A stretch of 64,000 bases of DNA from Halioglobus maricola (GTDB lineage: Bacteria; Pseudomonadota; Gammaproteobacteria; Pseudomonadales; Halieaceae). Within the stretch, counting starts at the first letter, position 1; each line of letters opens with the position of its first letter. A program made the position numbers and the translations under genes. Under the pieces are notes generated by a model. That model searched no databases and was not told the DNA's origin. It worked only from the letters and a program-made list of their open reading frames with translations. Positions 18,478-28,390 of the stretch are shown here, piece by piece. The stretch spans positions 2,060,501 through 2,124,500 of the forward strand of contig NZ_CP036422.1 of NCBI RefSeq assembly GCF_009388985.1. The letters are read 5' to 3'.

Positions 18478-20808
18478 CTAGAAATCCTTGCGTACGGTGA
18501 GGCCCCAGGTACGGGGTTCTTCGTAGTAGGCAATGAAGCGGCCAGTCTGGGCGGGAGTGTCTGCAATTGTGCCGGTGTAGTCCTCGTCCGTCAGGTTGCG
18601 ACCCCACAGAGTGACGTAGGTATCCCAGGGCTCATAACGCACGCCAGCGCGCATGTTCAGCAGGTAATAATCGCCGTCATATTTGACCGGGTCGTTGTTC
18701 ACGTCGGTCATACGGTCGTCGACCCAGGAATATTCGCCGTAGAGGAAACCGGTCATGGTGTCGCTGAGAATGAAGTCCTGATTGGCCGTGACGACTACGA
18801 TATTCTCTGCGTTACCTGAGAGATCGCCGCCGGAGCGATCACAGCTGCCATCTTCATTCTGGCCGGGATCGGGCTCGCCTGTGTGGAAGGGGGTGCCGGT
18901 CCAGCAGGGGCCGTTCTCGAAGTCAGAATACTCGCCGTTGTTATAGGCGTAACCCAGCGTCAAGGTGGTGTTGTCCGTGGGCGCCCAGTAGAGATCGGCT
19001 TCAAGACCGTAAGTTTCCGCTACACCGGCGTTCGACAAGAAGAAACCGCCGCCCTGGAAGGAACTGGTCTGCAGGTCGTCGGTATCGGTACGGTGTACGG
19101 CCAGATTCAGGCGCATCGCCTGCTCCGGGAAGTCTGCCTTCATGCCGATTTCATAGGATTCGGATTCTTCAGCGTCAAACGCTACGGCGAATGCCGGATC
19201 GATCCTGTCGGCATTCACACCGCCGGATTTATAGCCGGTGCCGTAGGAGGCGTAGAACATGGTGTCGTCATTGAAGAACCAGCTGAGCTTGATCGCGCCG
19301 GTGATGCGGTCGTCGTCGAAGCTTTCACTGACGTCGGGTGTGGGGGTCAGAGGGGGGAAGAAGTAAAAGCCCCAGTTGTCCTGGGAAAAGTCCAGGCTCG
19401 GGGGCGCATCGTCGGTATAGATGTTTTCGAGATCCTTGTCTTCGTAAGTCCAACGCAGGCCAGTAGTCAGCACCAGATTGTCGCTGAGGTTAAAATCAAC
19501 CTGGCCAAAGGCCGCGTAGCTGGTGTGCTCCTGGGTGTTGGTGTCGTGAGAGCCATCGCCGCCGACGAACGCGTTTGGTGGCAAGCCGAGCATGGCGGCA
19601 AGGTCGTCGCCAACGATAGTGTCGCGCTCGTTGTCCAGTTCCTGTTCGTAGTAGTAGAGGCCGGCAACGTAGCTGTAACGCTCTGCTTCGTTGGCAATAC
19701 GCAGTTCCTGGGTGAACTGTGACTGCTCCGCATCGTTAATGCGGTAAGCGCCATCGAGATTGTTGAAGGCGATATCGGCATCGTCATATGAATCGTGTTC
19801 ACGATAGGCGGTGATACTGGTCAGCGTGAAATTGTCAGTTTCCCAGTCTATTTGCATAGACAGGCCGGCATCTTCGTTCTGCGATACCGGGGCTCTGGCG
19901 ACGCTGATTTCGCGGTCGTAGAAGTCGTCCTGATCAACCACAATGCCGCCTGCGGCGGTAATTGTCGTGTCTGTGCCAAAAACTGGCGGGGAACCCGGTG
20001 CCATGTCCTGGGCAACGAAGTTGTTCTTGAACGAGCCCGCGGCACAGCACTTTTCATCCACTTCGGAATAGTCTGCGATAAGTCGCACGGTGATGTCGTC
20101 TGTGGGCAGGTAGAGCGCCTGGAGGCGAGCGCCCCAGCGGTCGCGGTCGTTGATAACGTCATCTTCACCCTCGGCGATGGAGATATGGCCGTCTCGCTGC
20201 ATACCAAAGCCCGTCACCCGAAAGGCGAGTTCGTCTTCAATCGCTGTGAAAGATTTCGCGCCGCTCACGCCGTACAGGTCGTAGTCACCTGCGGTGCCTT
20301 CGAGGAAGCCTGTGCCTTCGAAATCAGGCGCAGCGGTGGTCATCGTGATTGCACCCGCCGGGGTGTTGCGACCGAACAGGGTGCCCTGGGGGCCACGCAG
20401 TACTTCGATGCTGGCGATGTCTACGAGATTGTTGATCATGGAGCCCTGTCGCGCCCGGTAAACACCGTCCACGTAGAGGCCGACAGAGGGTTCAAGGCCA
20501 AAGTTCTGGCTGCTGGTAAATACACCGCGAATGGCGAAAGTCGTGGTGGTGGATGTCTGGCTGGCGCCGACTCGCAGGCTGGGGGCGTTAACCTGCAGAT
20601 CGAACATGTCTTTGACGCCCGACTTCTCCAGCTGTTGGGCGGAAAAGGCCGTTACGGCGACGGGAACGTCCTGCATGCTCTGTTCGCGCTTCTGCGCTGT
20701 AACAATAACTTCTTCCAGCTGACCCTGGGCCTGGGCAAGGCTGGGGAGGAGCAGCAGTGATGCAGAAGCCACAGCGGTGGCTATGGCGGTTGGCTTAAAC
20801 GCGGTCAT
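18478..20808 (-). CDS. TonB-dependent outer-membrane receptor
   Basis: A 776-residue receptor with a signal peptide ending in AQAQG (about residues 1-28) and a TonB-box-like stretch [13 protein letters not shown]. The plug domain follows ([20 protein letters not shown] and [18 protein letters not shown]), then a long C-terminal beta barrel ending in Phe (GLTVRKDF), as expected for insertion by the Bam complex. It resembles the large Sphingomonas/Halieaceae-type receptors (IroN/FecA-like in general layout). The ligand cannot be deduced; vitamins, siderophores or organic substrates such as steroids and glycans are all possible. No TonB, FecR or sigma factor is adjacent. The ion-channel gene lies upstream in the same direction, about 50 bases away. 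Confidence 0.93.
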   Translation of the reverse strand: MTAFKPTAIATAVASASLLLLPSLAQAQGQLEEVIVTAQKREQSMQDVPVAVTAFSAQQLEKSGVKDMFDLQVNAPSLRVGASQTSTTTTFAIRGVFTSSQNFGLEPSVGLYVDGVYRARQGSMINNLVDIASIEVLRGPQGTLFGRNTPAGAITMTTAAPDFEGTGFLEGTAGDYDLYGVSGAKSFTAIEDELAFRVTGFGMQRDGHISIAEGEDDVINDRDRWGARLQALYLPTDDITVRLIADYSEVDEKCCAAGSFKNNFVAQDMAPGSPPVFGTDTTITAAGGIVVDQDDFYDREISVARAPVSQNEDAGLSMQIDWETDNFTLTSITAYREHDSYDDADIAFNNLDGAYRINDAEQSQFTQELRIANEAERYSYVAGLYYYEQELDNERDTIVGDDLAAMLGLPPNAFVGGDGSHDTNTQEHTSYAAFGQVDFNLSDNLVLTTGLRWTYEDKDLENIYTDDAPPSLDFSQDNWGFYFFPPLTPTPDVSESFDDDRITGAIKLSWFFNDDTMFYASYGTGYKSGGVNADRIDPAFAVAFDAEESESYEIGMKADFPEQAMRLNLAVHRTDTDDLQTSSFQGGGFFLSNAGVAETYGLEADLYWAPTDNTTLTLGYAYNNGEYSDFENGPCWTGTPFHTGEPDPGQNEDGSCDRSGGDLSGNAENIVVVTANQDFILSDTMTGFLYGEYSWVDDRMTDVNNDPVKYDGDYYLLNMRAGVRYEPWDTYVTLWGRNLTDEDYTGTIADTPAQTGRFIAYYEEPRTWGLTVRKDF

Positions 20809-20860
20809 GGATAGTGCCTTTATAGAGTCTTGTAGATGTTTTTGGTATGAAAGTGTTCAG

Positions 20861-21718
20861 TTAGTTCACTGGTTCGTGGCCGGGGGCGGGGAGCTCGCTG
20901 CCACAGTGCCTACAGTAGTGCGCCTTGGGGTCAGTTTCAACACTCGCGCAAGTGGAACAATTACGAGATTGACGGGTGATATTGTCGTTTTTTAGTGCCT
21001 GCGCCAGGGTGAGTTCTGCGGTGACGATCCCTGTCGGCACGGCGATCACCGCGTAACCGATCAGCATCCCGATAGAAGCAATAAACTGGCCCATTGGCGT
21101 CAGCGGGGTGACGTCACCATAGCCCACGGTGGTAATGGTAACGATGGCCCAGTAAATACTGTGCGGAATGCTGTGGAAGCCATTCTCATTACCTTCGATG
21201 ACATACATAAGACAGCCGAAAATGGTGGCGAGAATGATCATCAGGCTGAAGAAGATGAATATTTTTCGCGCAGATCGCTGCAGGGCGCTCGCCAGTTCAT
21301 TGGCTTCCCTGAGCAGCGGTAGCAGGCGCAGCACGCGAAAGATCCGCAGGATTCGCAGTAAACGGATGATCAGCAGCGGTGCGGCCTGAGGCAGCAACAG
21401 GGAGATATAGGTAGGGGCGAGGGCGAGGAGATCGACGACGCCATAGATGCTGCGGGCGTAGGCGCTGCGATTGGGAGAACACCAAAGACGGATGGCATAC
21501 TCGATGGTAAAGAATATGGTGAAACCCCACTCGGCCTGAAGAAAAGCGGTGCCATGACGGGCGTGGTACTCCGGAATGGAATCGAACAGCACAACCATGA
21601 CGCTGGCCAGGATGACGATAATCAGGAGGATGTCGAAGGTTTTTCCGGCAGCGCTCTCGGTGCCAAAAATGACATCGTAGACCTTCTTTTGTGCCGCTGT
21701 CTGTTCGCGTACAGCCAT
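20861..21718 (-). CDS. Voltage-gated K+ channel-like ion transporter with C-terminal zinc ribbon
   Basis: A 285-residue, six-helix channel subunit. The S4-like segment IIRLLRILRIFRVLRLLPLLR carries regularly spaced arginines, and the pore has the potassium selectivity filter TVGYGDV (about residues 195-201) followed by the S6 helix. After S6 the protein ends in a small CSTC-x12-CRHCG zinc-ribbon-like module (about 254-273). The start at 21718 is preferred because a 32-codon longer frame would intrude into the divergent PhzF-like gene. It would tetramerise in the inner membrane and conduct K+. The zinc ribbon could be a tetramerisation, redox or metal-sensing module; that is inference. Confidence 0.87.
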   Translation of the reverse strand: MAVREQTAAQKKVYDVIFGTESAAGKTFDILLIIVILASVMVVLFDSIPEYHARHGTAFLQAEWGFTIFFTIEYAIRLWCSPNRSAYARSIYGVVDLLALAPTYISLLLPQAAPLLIIRLLRILRIFRVLRLLPLLREANELASALQRSARKIFIFFSLMIILATIFGCLMYVIEGNENGFHSIPHSIYWAIVTITTVGYGDVTPLTPMGQFIASIGMLIGYAVIAVPTGIVTAELTLAQALKNDNITRQSRNCSTCASVETDPKAHYCRHCGSELPAPGHEPVN

Positions 21719-21800
21719 ATTGTTATTTTTTACTTTCCCCGGGCTCTCAGCTGTCACTATATTTAACACCCAAACAATCACAAAGCTACGGGTGCGTAAC

Positions 21801-22589
21801 GTGAATATCCCCATCTACCAGGTCGATGCATTTACCTCTTCTGTTTTCGGCGGCAACCCCGCTGCAGTCATGCCATTGGAGCAGTGGCTGGCCGACGAGC
21901 AATTGCAGGCAATTGCAGCGGAAAACAATCTGTCAGAAACGGCCTTCCTCGTAGCCAGTGATGCGGGCTGGGAGCTGCGCTGGTTTACGCCTTCAACGGA
22001 GGTGGACCTGTGCGGCCATGCGACACTGGCCAGCGCGCACGCTCTGGCTGCACATATGGGTGTTGATGCTGCCGAGATGAAGTTTGCTACGCGCAGTGGG
22101 GAACTGCTGGTGCGGCGCTCGGGTGATAGCTACACACTGGATTTCCCGGCCTATACGGTGACTGCTGACGCAGTGGATGTTGCCGTGTGTGATGCTCTCG
22201 GTGGCATGGCGAGTGAGGTGTGGTTTGCCGAGGGTACGCGCAAGAAACTCTTTGTGTTCGAGTTTGAGGAGGATGTGGCGAAGCTGACGCCGGATTTTGC
22301 CGCGCTTGCTGCAGCCTCAGAATTCAATGTCATCGCAACAGCTCCCGGTGATGAATGCGATTTTGTCTCTCGTTTCTTTGGCCCCCATGTGGGGATCAAT
22401 GAAGATCCGGTAACAGGGTCAGCCCACTGTGCGCTGGTGCCATACTGGGCTCGACGGCTCGATGTGGCCAGCCTGTCTGCGCGGCAAATTTCAGCCCGCG
22501 GCGGTGAGCTCGAATGCGAGCTACTGGGTGACAGGGTGCTTATGACCGGCAGGGGCGTGACCTTTATGACAGGTGAAGTGGTGCTTTGA
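21801..22589 (+). CDS. PhzF family phenazine-biosynthesis-like isomerase/epimerase
   Basis: The product of about 262 residues has the two-lobed diaminopimelate-epimerase-like fold of PhzF proteins. It begins NIPIYQVDAFTSSVFGGNPAAV, has the catalytic Glu in ENNLSETAFLV (around residue 41), then the CGHATLASAHAL motif and the C-terminal VGINEDPVTGSAHCALVPYW motif. The start is uncertain. The GTG at 21801 (after ACGGG) and a GTG at 21792 both give the usual family length; an ATG at 21720 would overlap the start of the divergent channel gene. No other phenazine genes are present, so this is a housekeeping-type paralogue of unknown substrate, not evidence of phenazine synthesis. Confidence 0.85.
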   Translation: MNIPIYQVDAFTSSVFGGNPAAVMPLEQWLADEQLQAIAAENNLSETAFLVASDAGWELRWFTPSTEVDLCGHATLASAHALAAHMGVDAAEMKFATRSGELLVRRSGDSYTLDFPAYTVTADAVDVAVCDALGGMASEVWFAEGTRKKLFVFEFEEDVAKLTPDFAALAAASEFNVIATAPGDECDFVSRFFGPHVGINEDPVTGSAHCALVPYWARRLDVASLSARQISARGGELECELLGDRVLMTGRGVTFMTGEVVL

Positions 22590-22598
22590 GCCTACTGT

Positions 22599-23894
22599 TT
22601 AAAGCCTGGAGACCACGTCGATCATGCCTGCAGTCACAGTCGCCACGTCGTCGCTGTTCATGACCAGCGGCGGCATGGTGTAGACCAGCTTGCCGAAAGG
22701 GCGTATCCAGATGCCGCGTTCTACAAACATAGGCTGCACCTCGCGCATGTTTACCGCCTCTCGAAGCTCGATAACGCCGATCGCGCCAAGCGTCCGTACG
22801 TCGGCGACCTGCGGTAGATCACGCGCGGGGGCGAGGCCAGTCGCGAGTTCATCGTGAATGCGTTGCACCGTGCGTTGCCAGGGCTGGGACAGCAATAGTT
22901 CGATGCTGGCAATCGCAGTAGCGCAGGCCAGGGGGTTGGCCATGAATGTAGGCCCGTGCATAAATGCGCCAGCGTCGCCGCTATCGATACCCTCACTTAC
23001 GCGTTTATTGGCAAGCGTAGCGGCCAGTGTCATGTAGCCGCCGGTCAGGGATTTGCCCAGACAGAGCAGGTCGGGCTCTACATCCGCGTGTTCGAGCGCA
23101 AACAACTTGCCTGTGCGGCCAAACCCGGTTGCGATCTCATCGAAGATCAGCAGTACATCGAAAGCATCACATAAGGCGCGCAACTTACGCAGGTAGTCTG
23201 GCGAGTAGAATCGCATGCCGCCCGCTCCCTGTACCACAGGTTCGACAATGACCGCCGCGATCTCGTTGTGATGTTGCGCCAGGATGTCGCTGATCTCCGC
23301 CATGTCGCTTTCCGGGCAAGGGCCGTCGAAAGGGCTCTGGGGCGCGGGTGCAAAAAATTGTTTGTTTAGCACCTCGCCAAACAAGTGATGCATGCCTGTG
23401 ACGGGATCACACACAGACATAGTGGCCAGTGTGTCGCCGTGATAGCCGCTGCGCAGCGCCACCATTTTCTGCTTGCTCTGACGGCCGATGGCCTGCCAGT
23501 ACTGAATGGCCATTTTCATGGCGACTTCTACGGCAACCGAACCCGAATCGCTGAAGAAGACCCGGTCGAGTGAGGCGGGGGTGAGGTCGGCTAACATTTT
23601 TGCCAGCTTCACCGCCGGCGGGTGAGTGATGCCGCCGAACATGACGTGCGACATCGTCTCAAGCTGTGCAGTGACAGCGCGGTTCATCACCGGGTGATTG
23701 TAGCCGTGAATTGCGCACCACCAGGACGCCATGCCATCGATCAATTCGCGGCCGTCAGCCAGTTGCAGACGCACACCGCTGGCCGCAACGACCGGGGCGA
23801 TGTAACCGGGGTCGGCTGCCTGTGCATAGGGATGCCAGACGTGGGCGCCATCGCCCTCCAGCAACTCCGCCCATGTATCGCTGGCCAGTGTCAT
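22599..23894 (-). CDS. bioA: Adenosylmethionine-8-amino-7-oxononanoate aminotransferase
   Basis: The 431-residue protein is a class III PLP aminotransferase with BioA hallmarks. These include [11 protein letters not shown] near residue 20, [15 protein letters not shown] around 54, [41 protein letters not shown], the PLP lysine in GKSLTGGYM (about 281), and [13 protein letters not shown]. It transfers the amino group of S-adenosylmethionine to KAPA, giving DAPA in biotin synthesis. The start overlaps the stop of tesA in a TCAT/ATGA arrangement, so translation of the two is probably coupled, with tesA upstream on the same minus-strand transcript. The rest of the biotin operon (bioB, F, H, C, D) is not in this window. 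Confidence 0.95.
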   Translation of the reverse strand: MTLASDTWAELLEGDGAHVWHPYAQAADPGYIAPVVAASGVRLQLADGRELIDGMASWWCAIHGYNHPVMNRAVTAQLETMSHVMFGGITHPPAVKLAKMLADLTPASLDRVFFSDSGSVAVEVAMKMAIQYWQAIGRQSKQKMVALRSGYHGDTLATMSVCDPVTGMHHLFGEVLNKQFFAPAPQSPFDGPCPESDMAEISDILAQHHNEIAAVIVEPVVQGAGGMRFYSPDYLRKLRALCDAFDVLLIFDEIATGFGRTGKLFALEHADVEPDLLCLGKSLTGGYMTLAATLANKRVSEGIDSGDAGAFMHGPTFMANPLACATAIASIELLLSQPWQRTVQRIHDELATGLAPARDLPQVADVRTLGAIGVIELREAVNMREVQPMFVERGIWIRPFGKLVYTMPPLVMNSDDVATVTAGMIDVVSRL

Positions 23895-24526
23895 GGCAGA
23901 GCCTCCAGAATGGCCGGGTAGACAGCGTCGAGCATGGTTTGTTGCGCACTGGCCTTGGGATGGATGCCGTCGTCCTGCATCAGCTCTGGGTGGACGGCGA
24001 CGTCCTCCAGGATAAAGGGTGCCAGCTGGCTCCCCGATGTCTCGGCGACGAGGGTGAAACTCTCGCGAAATCCACGGGTGTAGCGGGATCCATAGTTTGG
24101 CGGTATTTCCATGGGGAGGAACAGGACCGCGGCACCCGCGCCCTGCGACACACGGGCGAGTTCACTGAGATTGTCGCGGAACGCGCTGAGTGGGAAACCG
24201 CGCAAGCCGTCGTTTCCGCCCAGCTCTACAATGACCAGTGTCGGTTCATGTTCCTCCAGCAGTGCCGGCAGACGACGCAGGGCTCCGCCGGTGGTTTCCC
24301 CGCTGATACTGCTGTTGACCACCACGGTACCGGGGTGGTCCTGGGCAATTTGTCGCTCGAGCAGGGCAACCCATCCCTCCTGTAAAGACATGCCATAGGC
24401 CGCACTGATACTATCACCGAGCACCAAAATGCTGTTGCCGGTTTGCTGGGCGGTGGCCAAAGAAGGTGCGAGAAGGAATCCAAGCACAGCAACAATACGT
24501 AACAGGCGGTAAAGGGAACACTGCAT
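23891..24526 (-). CDS. tesA: Periplasmic arylesterase/acyl-CoA thioesterase I (TesA)
   Basis: A 211-residue SGNH hydrolase with a signal peptide ([21 protein letters not shown], ending near TAQ). The nucleophile is Ser39 in GDSIS, followed by the oxyanion Gly, the GGNDGLRG block and the D-x2-H dyad DGIH (Asp186, His189). It hydrolyses acyl thioesters and esters in the periplasm. The initiator ATG overlaps the ATG of the divergent ybbA gene in the bases CATGA at 24524-24527, so its leader lies inside ybbA. No good ribosome site is visible (GGAG is about 16 bases away). The divergent tesA/ybbA arrangement is the same as in enterobacteria. Its stop overlaps the bioA start. Confidence 0.93.
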   Translation of the reverse strand: MQCSLYRLLRIVAVLGFLLAPSLATAQQTGNSILVLGDSISAAYGMSLQEGWVALLERQIAQDHPGTVVVNSSISGETTGGALRRLPALLEEHEPTLVIVELGGNDGLRGFPLSAFRDNLSELARVSQGAGAAVLFLPMEIPPNYGSRYTRGFRESFTLVAETSGSQLAPFILEDVAVHPELMQDDGIHPKASAQQTMLDAVYPAILEALP

Positions 24527-25190
24527 GATAAAGGCCGAAAATCTCCAGAAGTCTGTCCCCGTGGCCGGGGGCGAGCTGGAGATACTGAAAGGGATCACAC
24601 TGGAAATCAAGTCGGGGGAGAGTGTCGCTATCGTCGGCGCCTCCGGTTCGGGCAAGTCGACCTTGCTCGGGCTGCTTGCTGGGCTGGACGAAGCCAGCGG
24701 CGGTAGCGTGGAAATCGCCGGGGTGGCCCTCAATGACCTGGACGAGGATGGCAGGGCGCTGCTGCGCGGCCAAAAAGTTGGCTTTGTGTTCCAGTCATTC
24801 CAGCTGCTCCCCGCGCTCACAGCGCTTGAGAATGTCATGCTGCCGCTGGAACTCGCCGGTCACGCGAATGCTCGTGCAGAGGCCGAGGAATTTCTCAGCA
24901 GAGTAGGGCTCAGCGAGCGTATCACGCACTATCCTCGCCAGATGTCCGGCGGAGAGCAGCAGCGGGTAGCGATCGCCCGGGCATTTGCCAGTCGTCCGGC
25001 ACTGCTGTTTGCAGACGAGCCGACCGGCAATCTCGATACGACCACCGGCGATCATGTGATAGAGCTGTTGTTCGAGCTGAACGCACAGGAAGACACCACC
25101 CTGGTGCTGGTCACCCACGACATGGGGCTTGCCCAGCGCTGTGAGCGCAGACTGGTGATGGAAGCCGGCAGCCTGGTTGAGGAAACCTGA
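24525..25190 (+). CDS. ybbA: ABC transporter ATP-binding protein (YbbA/LolD-like)
   Basis: A 221-residue MacB/LolD-class ATPase with Walker [10 protein letters not shown] at residues 38-46, Q-loop VFQSFQLLP, signature MSGGEQQRV near 141-149, Walker [13 protein letters not shown] near 162-173 and the switch His in VLVTHD. AAAGGGAA seven bases upstream of the ATG is a good ribosome site. It is followed immediately by the FtsX-type permease gene, with a GTG start at 25192 just past its stop. The two should form a mechanotransmission-type ABC complex. In enterobacteria the counterpart next to tesA is ybbA-ybbP; the cargo is not established. Confidence 0.92.
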   Translation: MIKAENLQKSVPVAGGELEILKGITLEIKSGESVAIVGASGSGKSTLLGLLAGLDEASGGSVEIAGVALNDLDEDGRALLRGQKVGFVFQSFQLLPALTALENVMLPLELAGHANARAEAEEFLSRVGLSERITHYPRQMSGGEQQRVAIARAFASRPALLFADEPTGNLDTTTGDHVIELLFELNAQEDTTLVLVTHDMGLAQRCERRLVMEAGSLVEET

Positions 25191-25191
25191 G

Positions 25192-27675
25192 GTGTCGATT
25201 ACCGCGACTCGTATGTTGGCCAGAGACTGGCGAGGTGGTGAACTCGGGGTTTTGATCCTTGCCCTCGTCCTGGCTGTGGGGGTTGTCTCGGGCATCAGCG
25301 CCTTCACTTCCCGTCTGCAGAATGCGCTCGAAATGGAGAGTCACCGATTTCTCGCGGCTGACCTGGTTGCGCGCAGCGGGCGTCAATTGCCGGCCGAATG
25401 GCTCGATGAAGCCAGCACAAGAGACCTGGATGTCGCCACTGTGTTGACCTTTCCATCGATGGTTTACGCCGGCGATGAAGCAATGCAACTCGCCTCGGTA
25501 AAAGCGGCGAGTGACGCCTATCCGCTGCGAGGGGAACTGGGGTTCAGCAATGATGCCTTTGCCGAGGTGCAGCAGCGCGAGCGTGGCCCCCTCGCCGGAG
25601 AAGTATGGCTTGATTCGCGACTGTTCCCTTTGTTGGGCGTTCGTGTTGGCGACATGGTCGACGTTGGAGACGCCAGTCTCAAGGTGAGCGGAGCTGTGCG
25701 CAGCGAACCTGATCAGGCTGTGGGAATGTATGGTTACGGCCCTCGGCTGTTGATGCACTACAGCGACATCAACGCCACGGGTGTCATCCAGCCAGGTAGC
25801 AGAGTGAGCTATCGCCAGTTGTATGCAGGTGATGCGGCAAGTCTCGCCAGTTACAAAACGTGGCTGGAAGCGCAGCTTGCGCCCGGCCAGCGACTGATTG
25901 ATGTCAGTGATGGCCAGCCTGGGGTCGGCGAGGCACTCGCCCGGGCAGAGAGCTTTCTGCTATTGGCGGGCAGCCTCGGCGTTGTTCTCGCCGGAGTGGC
26001 AATCGCGCTTGCAGCGAGGCGTTTCAGCGAACGCCACAACGACTATGTTGCCGTAATGAAGAGTCTCGGTGCCACGTCCGGAGTCATTAATCGGCTCTAT
26101 GGGAAGAGCTTGTTTCTGCTCGGAGCCCTCGCGACAGCGCTGGGCTGCCTCCTTGGGTGGTCAATACAGACACTTTTTTTCACCCTGTTCGCCGACCAGT
26201 TGCCGGTGCAGCCTGCTCCGAGTGGCGCGCGACCCTACCTGATAGGCGCAGCGACCTCCCTGACTTGCCTGTTAAGTTTTGCCTGGCCACCACTACGACG
26301 TCTCGGGCAGGCCAGCCCATTACGCGTGCTGCGCAAGGATATTCCGCTTCACAGTGGCAGAACCCTGGGCGATTACCTGCTCGGGCTCACCGCAGTGAGC
26401 CTGCTGATGCTCTGGTATAGCGGCGACTGGAAGCTGACCCTGGCGGTGCTGGCTGGCCTGGCTATTACTGTCGGCCTCGGCATGCTGTTGGCGCTGACTT
26501 TATTGCGTGGTGGGCGGCAGTTGGGCATGAGCGCTGGCAGCATCTGGCGCCTGGCCTTGGCAGGCCTACAACGTCGGGGCACTGCAAATGCGCTGCAAGT
26601 CGTGATTTTCGCGATGGCGATCATGCTGTTACTGATGCTGGTGCTGGTGCGCACATCTCTGGTGGATGAGTGGCAGATGCAATTGCCCGACGATGCGCCG
26701 AACCACTTTATGATTAACATTGGCCCTGACGACATGCAGGCCGTGGACCAGACACTGCGCCAGGCCGACATTCATAGCGAAGCGCTCTATGCCATGATTC
26801 GTGGCCGCATGATGGCTATTAACGAGGAGACACTGCCTACCTGGGAGGAAGCGGAAGCGGCTGGTCACGAGCGCCATCAGCGCGAGGCCAACTTTACCTG
26901 GTCGGAAAGCCTGCCTGCGGAAAACACCTTGCTGGAAGGTGTCTGGTGGGAGTCGGACTCAGACGAGGCTGTGGTCTCAGTGGAGTCGGGTTTTGCCGAA
27001 CGATTTGAGCTATCTATAGGCGACGAATTGTCACTTCTCGTAGGCTCACAGCCACTCACGGCGAAGGTCACAAGTATCCGTGAGCTTGACTGGCAGTCCA
27101 TGCGGCCCAACTTTTTCCTGATTTTTCCGCCCAAACTACTGGCCAACTATCCCGCCACTTTCATGACCAGCTTTCATCTTGCACCGGAGAATAAGTTGTT
27201 CCTGAATCAGTTTATCCGTGAATTTCCGACGGTGACGGTCATCGAGATGGATATGGTGATCGACCAGATTCGCAGCATCATAGACCAGGTGTCCGCAGCC
27301 ATCGAGCTGGTGCTTTTTGTGATACTGGCCACCGGGGGCCTGGTACTTGTAGCCGGCGTGCAGGCGAGTGTAGATGCGCGCATGCATGAGAGTTCAATTC
27401 TGCGAGCGTTGGGGGCTAGCAGACGGCTGATCCTCGGCGGTTTGTGGATCGAATTTGCCGCGCTTGGTTTCTTCGCAGGACTACTGGCTGTGATAGCGGC
27501 CGAGATGTCAGTGGCTATCCTTCAGTTATGGGTAATGGATATGCACTATGTCCCGTCCCCGTGGCTTTGGCCGCTGGGGATTTTCGGGGGCGTCGCCTTA
27601 ATCGCAGGTCTGGGAGTGTGGAGCTGTCGGCGCGTGGTGTCCCACCCGCCAGTGGCAGTGCTCAGGGAGCTCTAA
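25192..27675 (+). CDS. ybbP: FtsX-like ABC transporter permease (YbbP family)
   Basis: A permease of about 827 residues. It has one N-terminal helix, a periplasmic (MacB_PCD-like) region, and a first FtsX three-helix block around LLAGSLGVVLAGVAIALAA. A central pair of extra helices follows (LLMLWYSGDWKLTLAVLAGL), then a second periplasmic domain and a second FtsX block near the C-terminus (VLFVILATGGLVLVAGVQAS). The GTG at 25192 is chosen because GAGGA lies seven bases upstream, overlapping the end of ybbA. With YbbA it probably moves or extracts lipid or lipoprotein-like substrates without transporting them across the inner membrane. It converges on a TetR gene with a single base between the stop codons. 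Confidence 0.9.
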   Translation: MSITATRMLARDWRGGELGVLILALVLAVGVVSGISAFTSRLQNALEMESHRFLAADLVARSGRQLPAEWLDEASTRDLDVATVLTFPSMVYAGDEAMQLASVKAASDAYPLRGELGFSNDAFAEVQQRERGPLAGEVWLDSRLFPLLGVRVGDMVDVGDASLKVSGAVRSEPDQAVGMYGYGPRLLMHYSDINATGVIQPGSRVSYRQLYAGDAASLASYKTWLEAQLAPGQRLIDVSDGQPGVGEALARAESFLLLAGSLGVVLAGVAIALAARRFSERHNDYVAVMKSLGATSGVINRLYGKSLFLLGALATALGCLLGWSIQTLFFTLFADQLPVQPAPSGARPYLIGAATSLTCLLSFAWPPLRRLGQASPLRVLRKDIPLHSGRTLGDYLLGLTAVSLLMLWYSGDWKLTLAVLAGLAITVGLGMLLALTLLRGGRQLGMSAGSIWRLALAGLQRRGTANALQVVIFAMAIMLLLMLVLVRTSLVDEWQMQLPDDAPNHFMINIGPDDMQAVDQTLRQADIHSEALYAMIRGRMMAINEETLPTWEEAEAAGHERHQREANFTWSESLPAENTLLEGVWWESDSDEAVVSVESGFAERFELSIGDELSLLVGSQPLTAKVTSIRELDWQSMRPNFFLIFPPKLLANYPATFMTSFHLAPENKLFLNQFIREFPTVTVIEMDMVIDQIRSIIDQVSAAIELVLFVILATGGLVLVAGVQASVDARMHESSILRALGASRRLILGGLWIEFAALGFFAGLLAVIAAEMSVAILQLWVMDMHYVPSPWLWPLGIFGGVALIAGLGVWSCRRVVSHPPVAVLREL

Positions 27676-27676
27676 G

Positions 27677-28303
27677 TCAGGCTTCCTTGTCGCCTATGCC
27701 GCGAAGGAACACGCGTGTACCCATCTCGACCTGACGGTGCAGGTCGATGTGACGCTCGAACAACTCAGGCGCATCGATGCGCAGGGTGGCGAGGCCGTAG
27801 ATGCCTGACCAGCCAGCATTGGCGAGGTAGGTCAGGCTGGCATCGCTGTGGAACCGCCCCTGGTTAATACCCAGCTGGATGGTCTCCTGCACCAGCAGCA
27901 GGGTCTCGCGACTTGCTTCTCGCAGTTCAGGGTAGCGAGCGGCTGGCTGCACGGCGGGGCCGAACATCAGTTTGAACAATTGAGGATTGGCCGCAGCGTA
28001 ATTGACGTAGGCATGCGCCACCGCCAGCATCTGATCAGAGGCTGATTCGCCTGCATCACCGCGAGCATCGCGCAAATCCACGAACAACTCTCGATAACCC
28101 CGGGTAGCCATTGCTGCCAGCAATTCGCTCTTGTCTGCGAAATGGCGATAGGGTGCCGTCTGGGAAACGCCGATAGCTCTGGCCAGAGCCCGCAGGCTCA
28201 AGTCTTCTGCGCCCGTTGTTTTAAGTTGATCGACGGCAGTGTCGAGCAATTCCGCTCGCAGGTTGCCGTGGTGATATGTCTTGGGGGTTACTGCTTCAGT
28301 CAT
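27677..28303 (-). CDS. TetR/AcrR family transcriptional regulator
   Basis: A 208-residue regulator. The N-terminal DNA-binding domain contains the helix-turn-helix [21 protein letters not shown] at about residues 36-56, followed by [13 protein letters not shown]. The C-terminal part matches the WHG/TetR_C_33-type ligand domain ([19 protein letters not shown]). Ligand and targets are unknown. It is convergent with ybbP and separated from mdh by a terminator, so neither is an obvious target in cis; autoregulation of its own promoter between 28304 and 28340 is possible. Confidence 0.9.
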   Translation of the reverse strand: MTEAVTPKTYHHGNLRAELLDTAVDQLKTTGAEDLSLRALARAIGVSQTAPYRHFADKSELLAAMATRGYRELFVDLRDARGDAGESASDQMLAVAHAYVNYAAANPQLFKLMFGPAVQPAARYPELREASRETLLLVQETIQLGINQGRFHSDASLTYLANAGWSGIYGLATLRIDAPELFERHIDLHRQVEMGTRVFLRGIGDKEA

Positions 28304-28342
28304 ATCCGCATTAAATCAGCATCGTTAACATTGGTGCAAACA

Positions 28343-28376
28343 AAAAAGGCGCCGTCCGTGAGGAGGGCGCCTTTTT
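28343..28376 (-). terminator. Rho-independent terminator of mdh
   Basis: GGCGCC at 28348-28353 pairs with GGCGCC at 28366-28371. The stem is extended by five A-T pairs, giving A-run, stem, 12-base loop, stem and T-run. It starts 14 bases after the mdh stop. The symmetry means it could also work on the plus strand. Confidence 0.85.
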
Positions 28377-28390
28377 ATTCGAGCCTTGGA

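Noticed and set aside
18431..18607. N-terminal extension of ygiQ across the end of the TonB receptor gene
   Set aside because: The extension overlaps another coding sequence on the same strand in a different frame, is rich in Arg, Pro and His without family likeness, and the ATG at 18430 gives the normal YgiQ start.
19795..20760. Long open frame of 321 codons antisense to the TonB receptor gene
   Set aside because: It is the complementary shadow of a real gene with clear plug and barrel motifs; the product matches no family I know and has no ribosome site.
21801..22589. Phenazine biosynthesis
   Set aside because: Only a PhzF-like paralogue is present; no other phz genes are near, and this family is common in bacteria without phenazines.
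24527..24838. Upstream extension of the tesA frame into ybbA
   Set aside because: The added residues are low-complexity Ser/Pro, antisense to the ybbA coding region; the signal peptide starts at the ATG at 24526.
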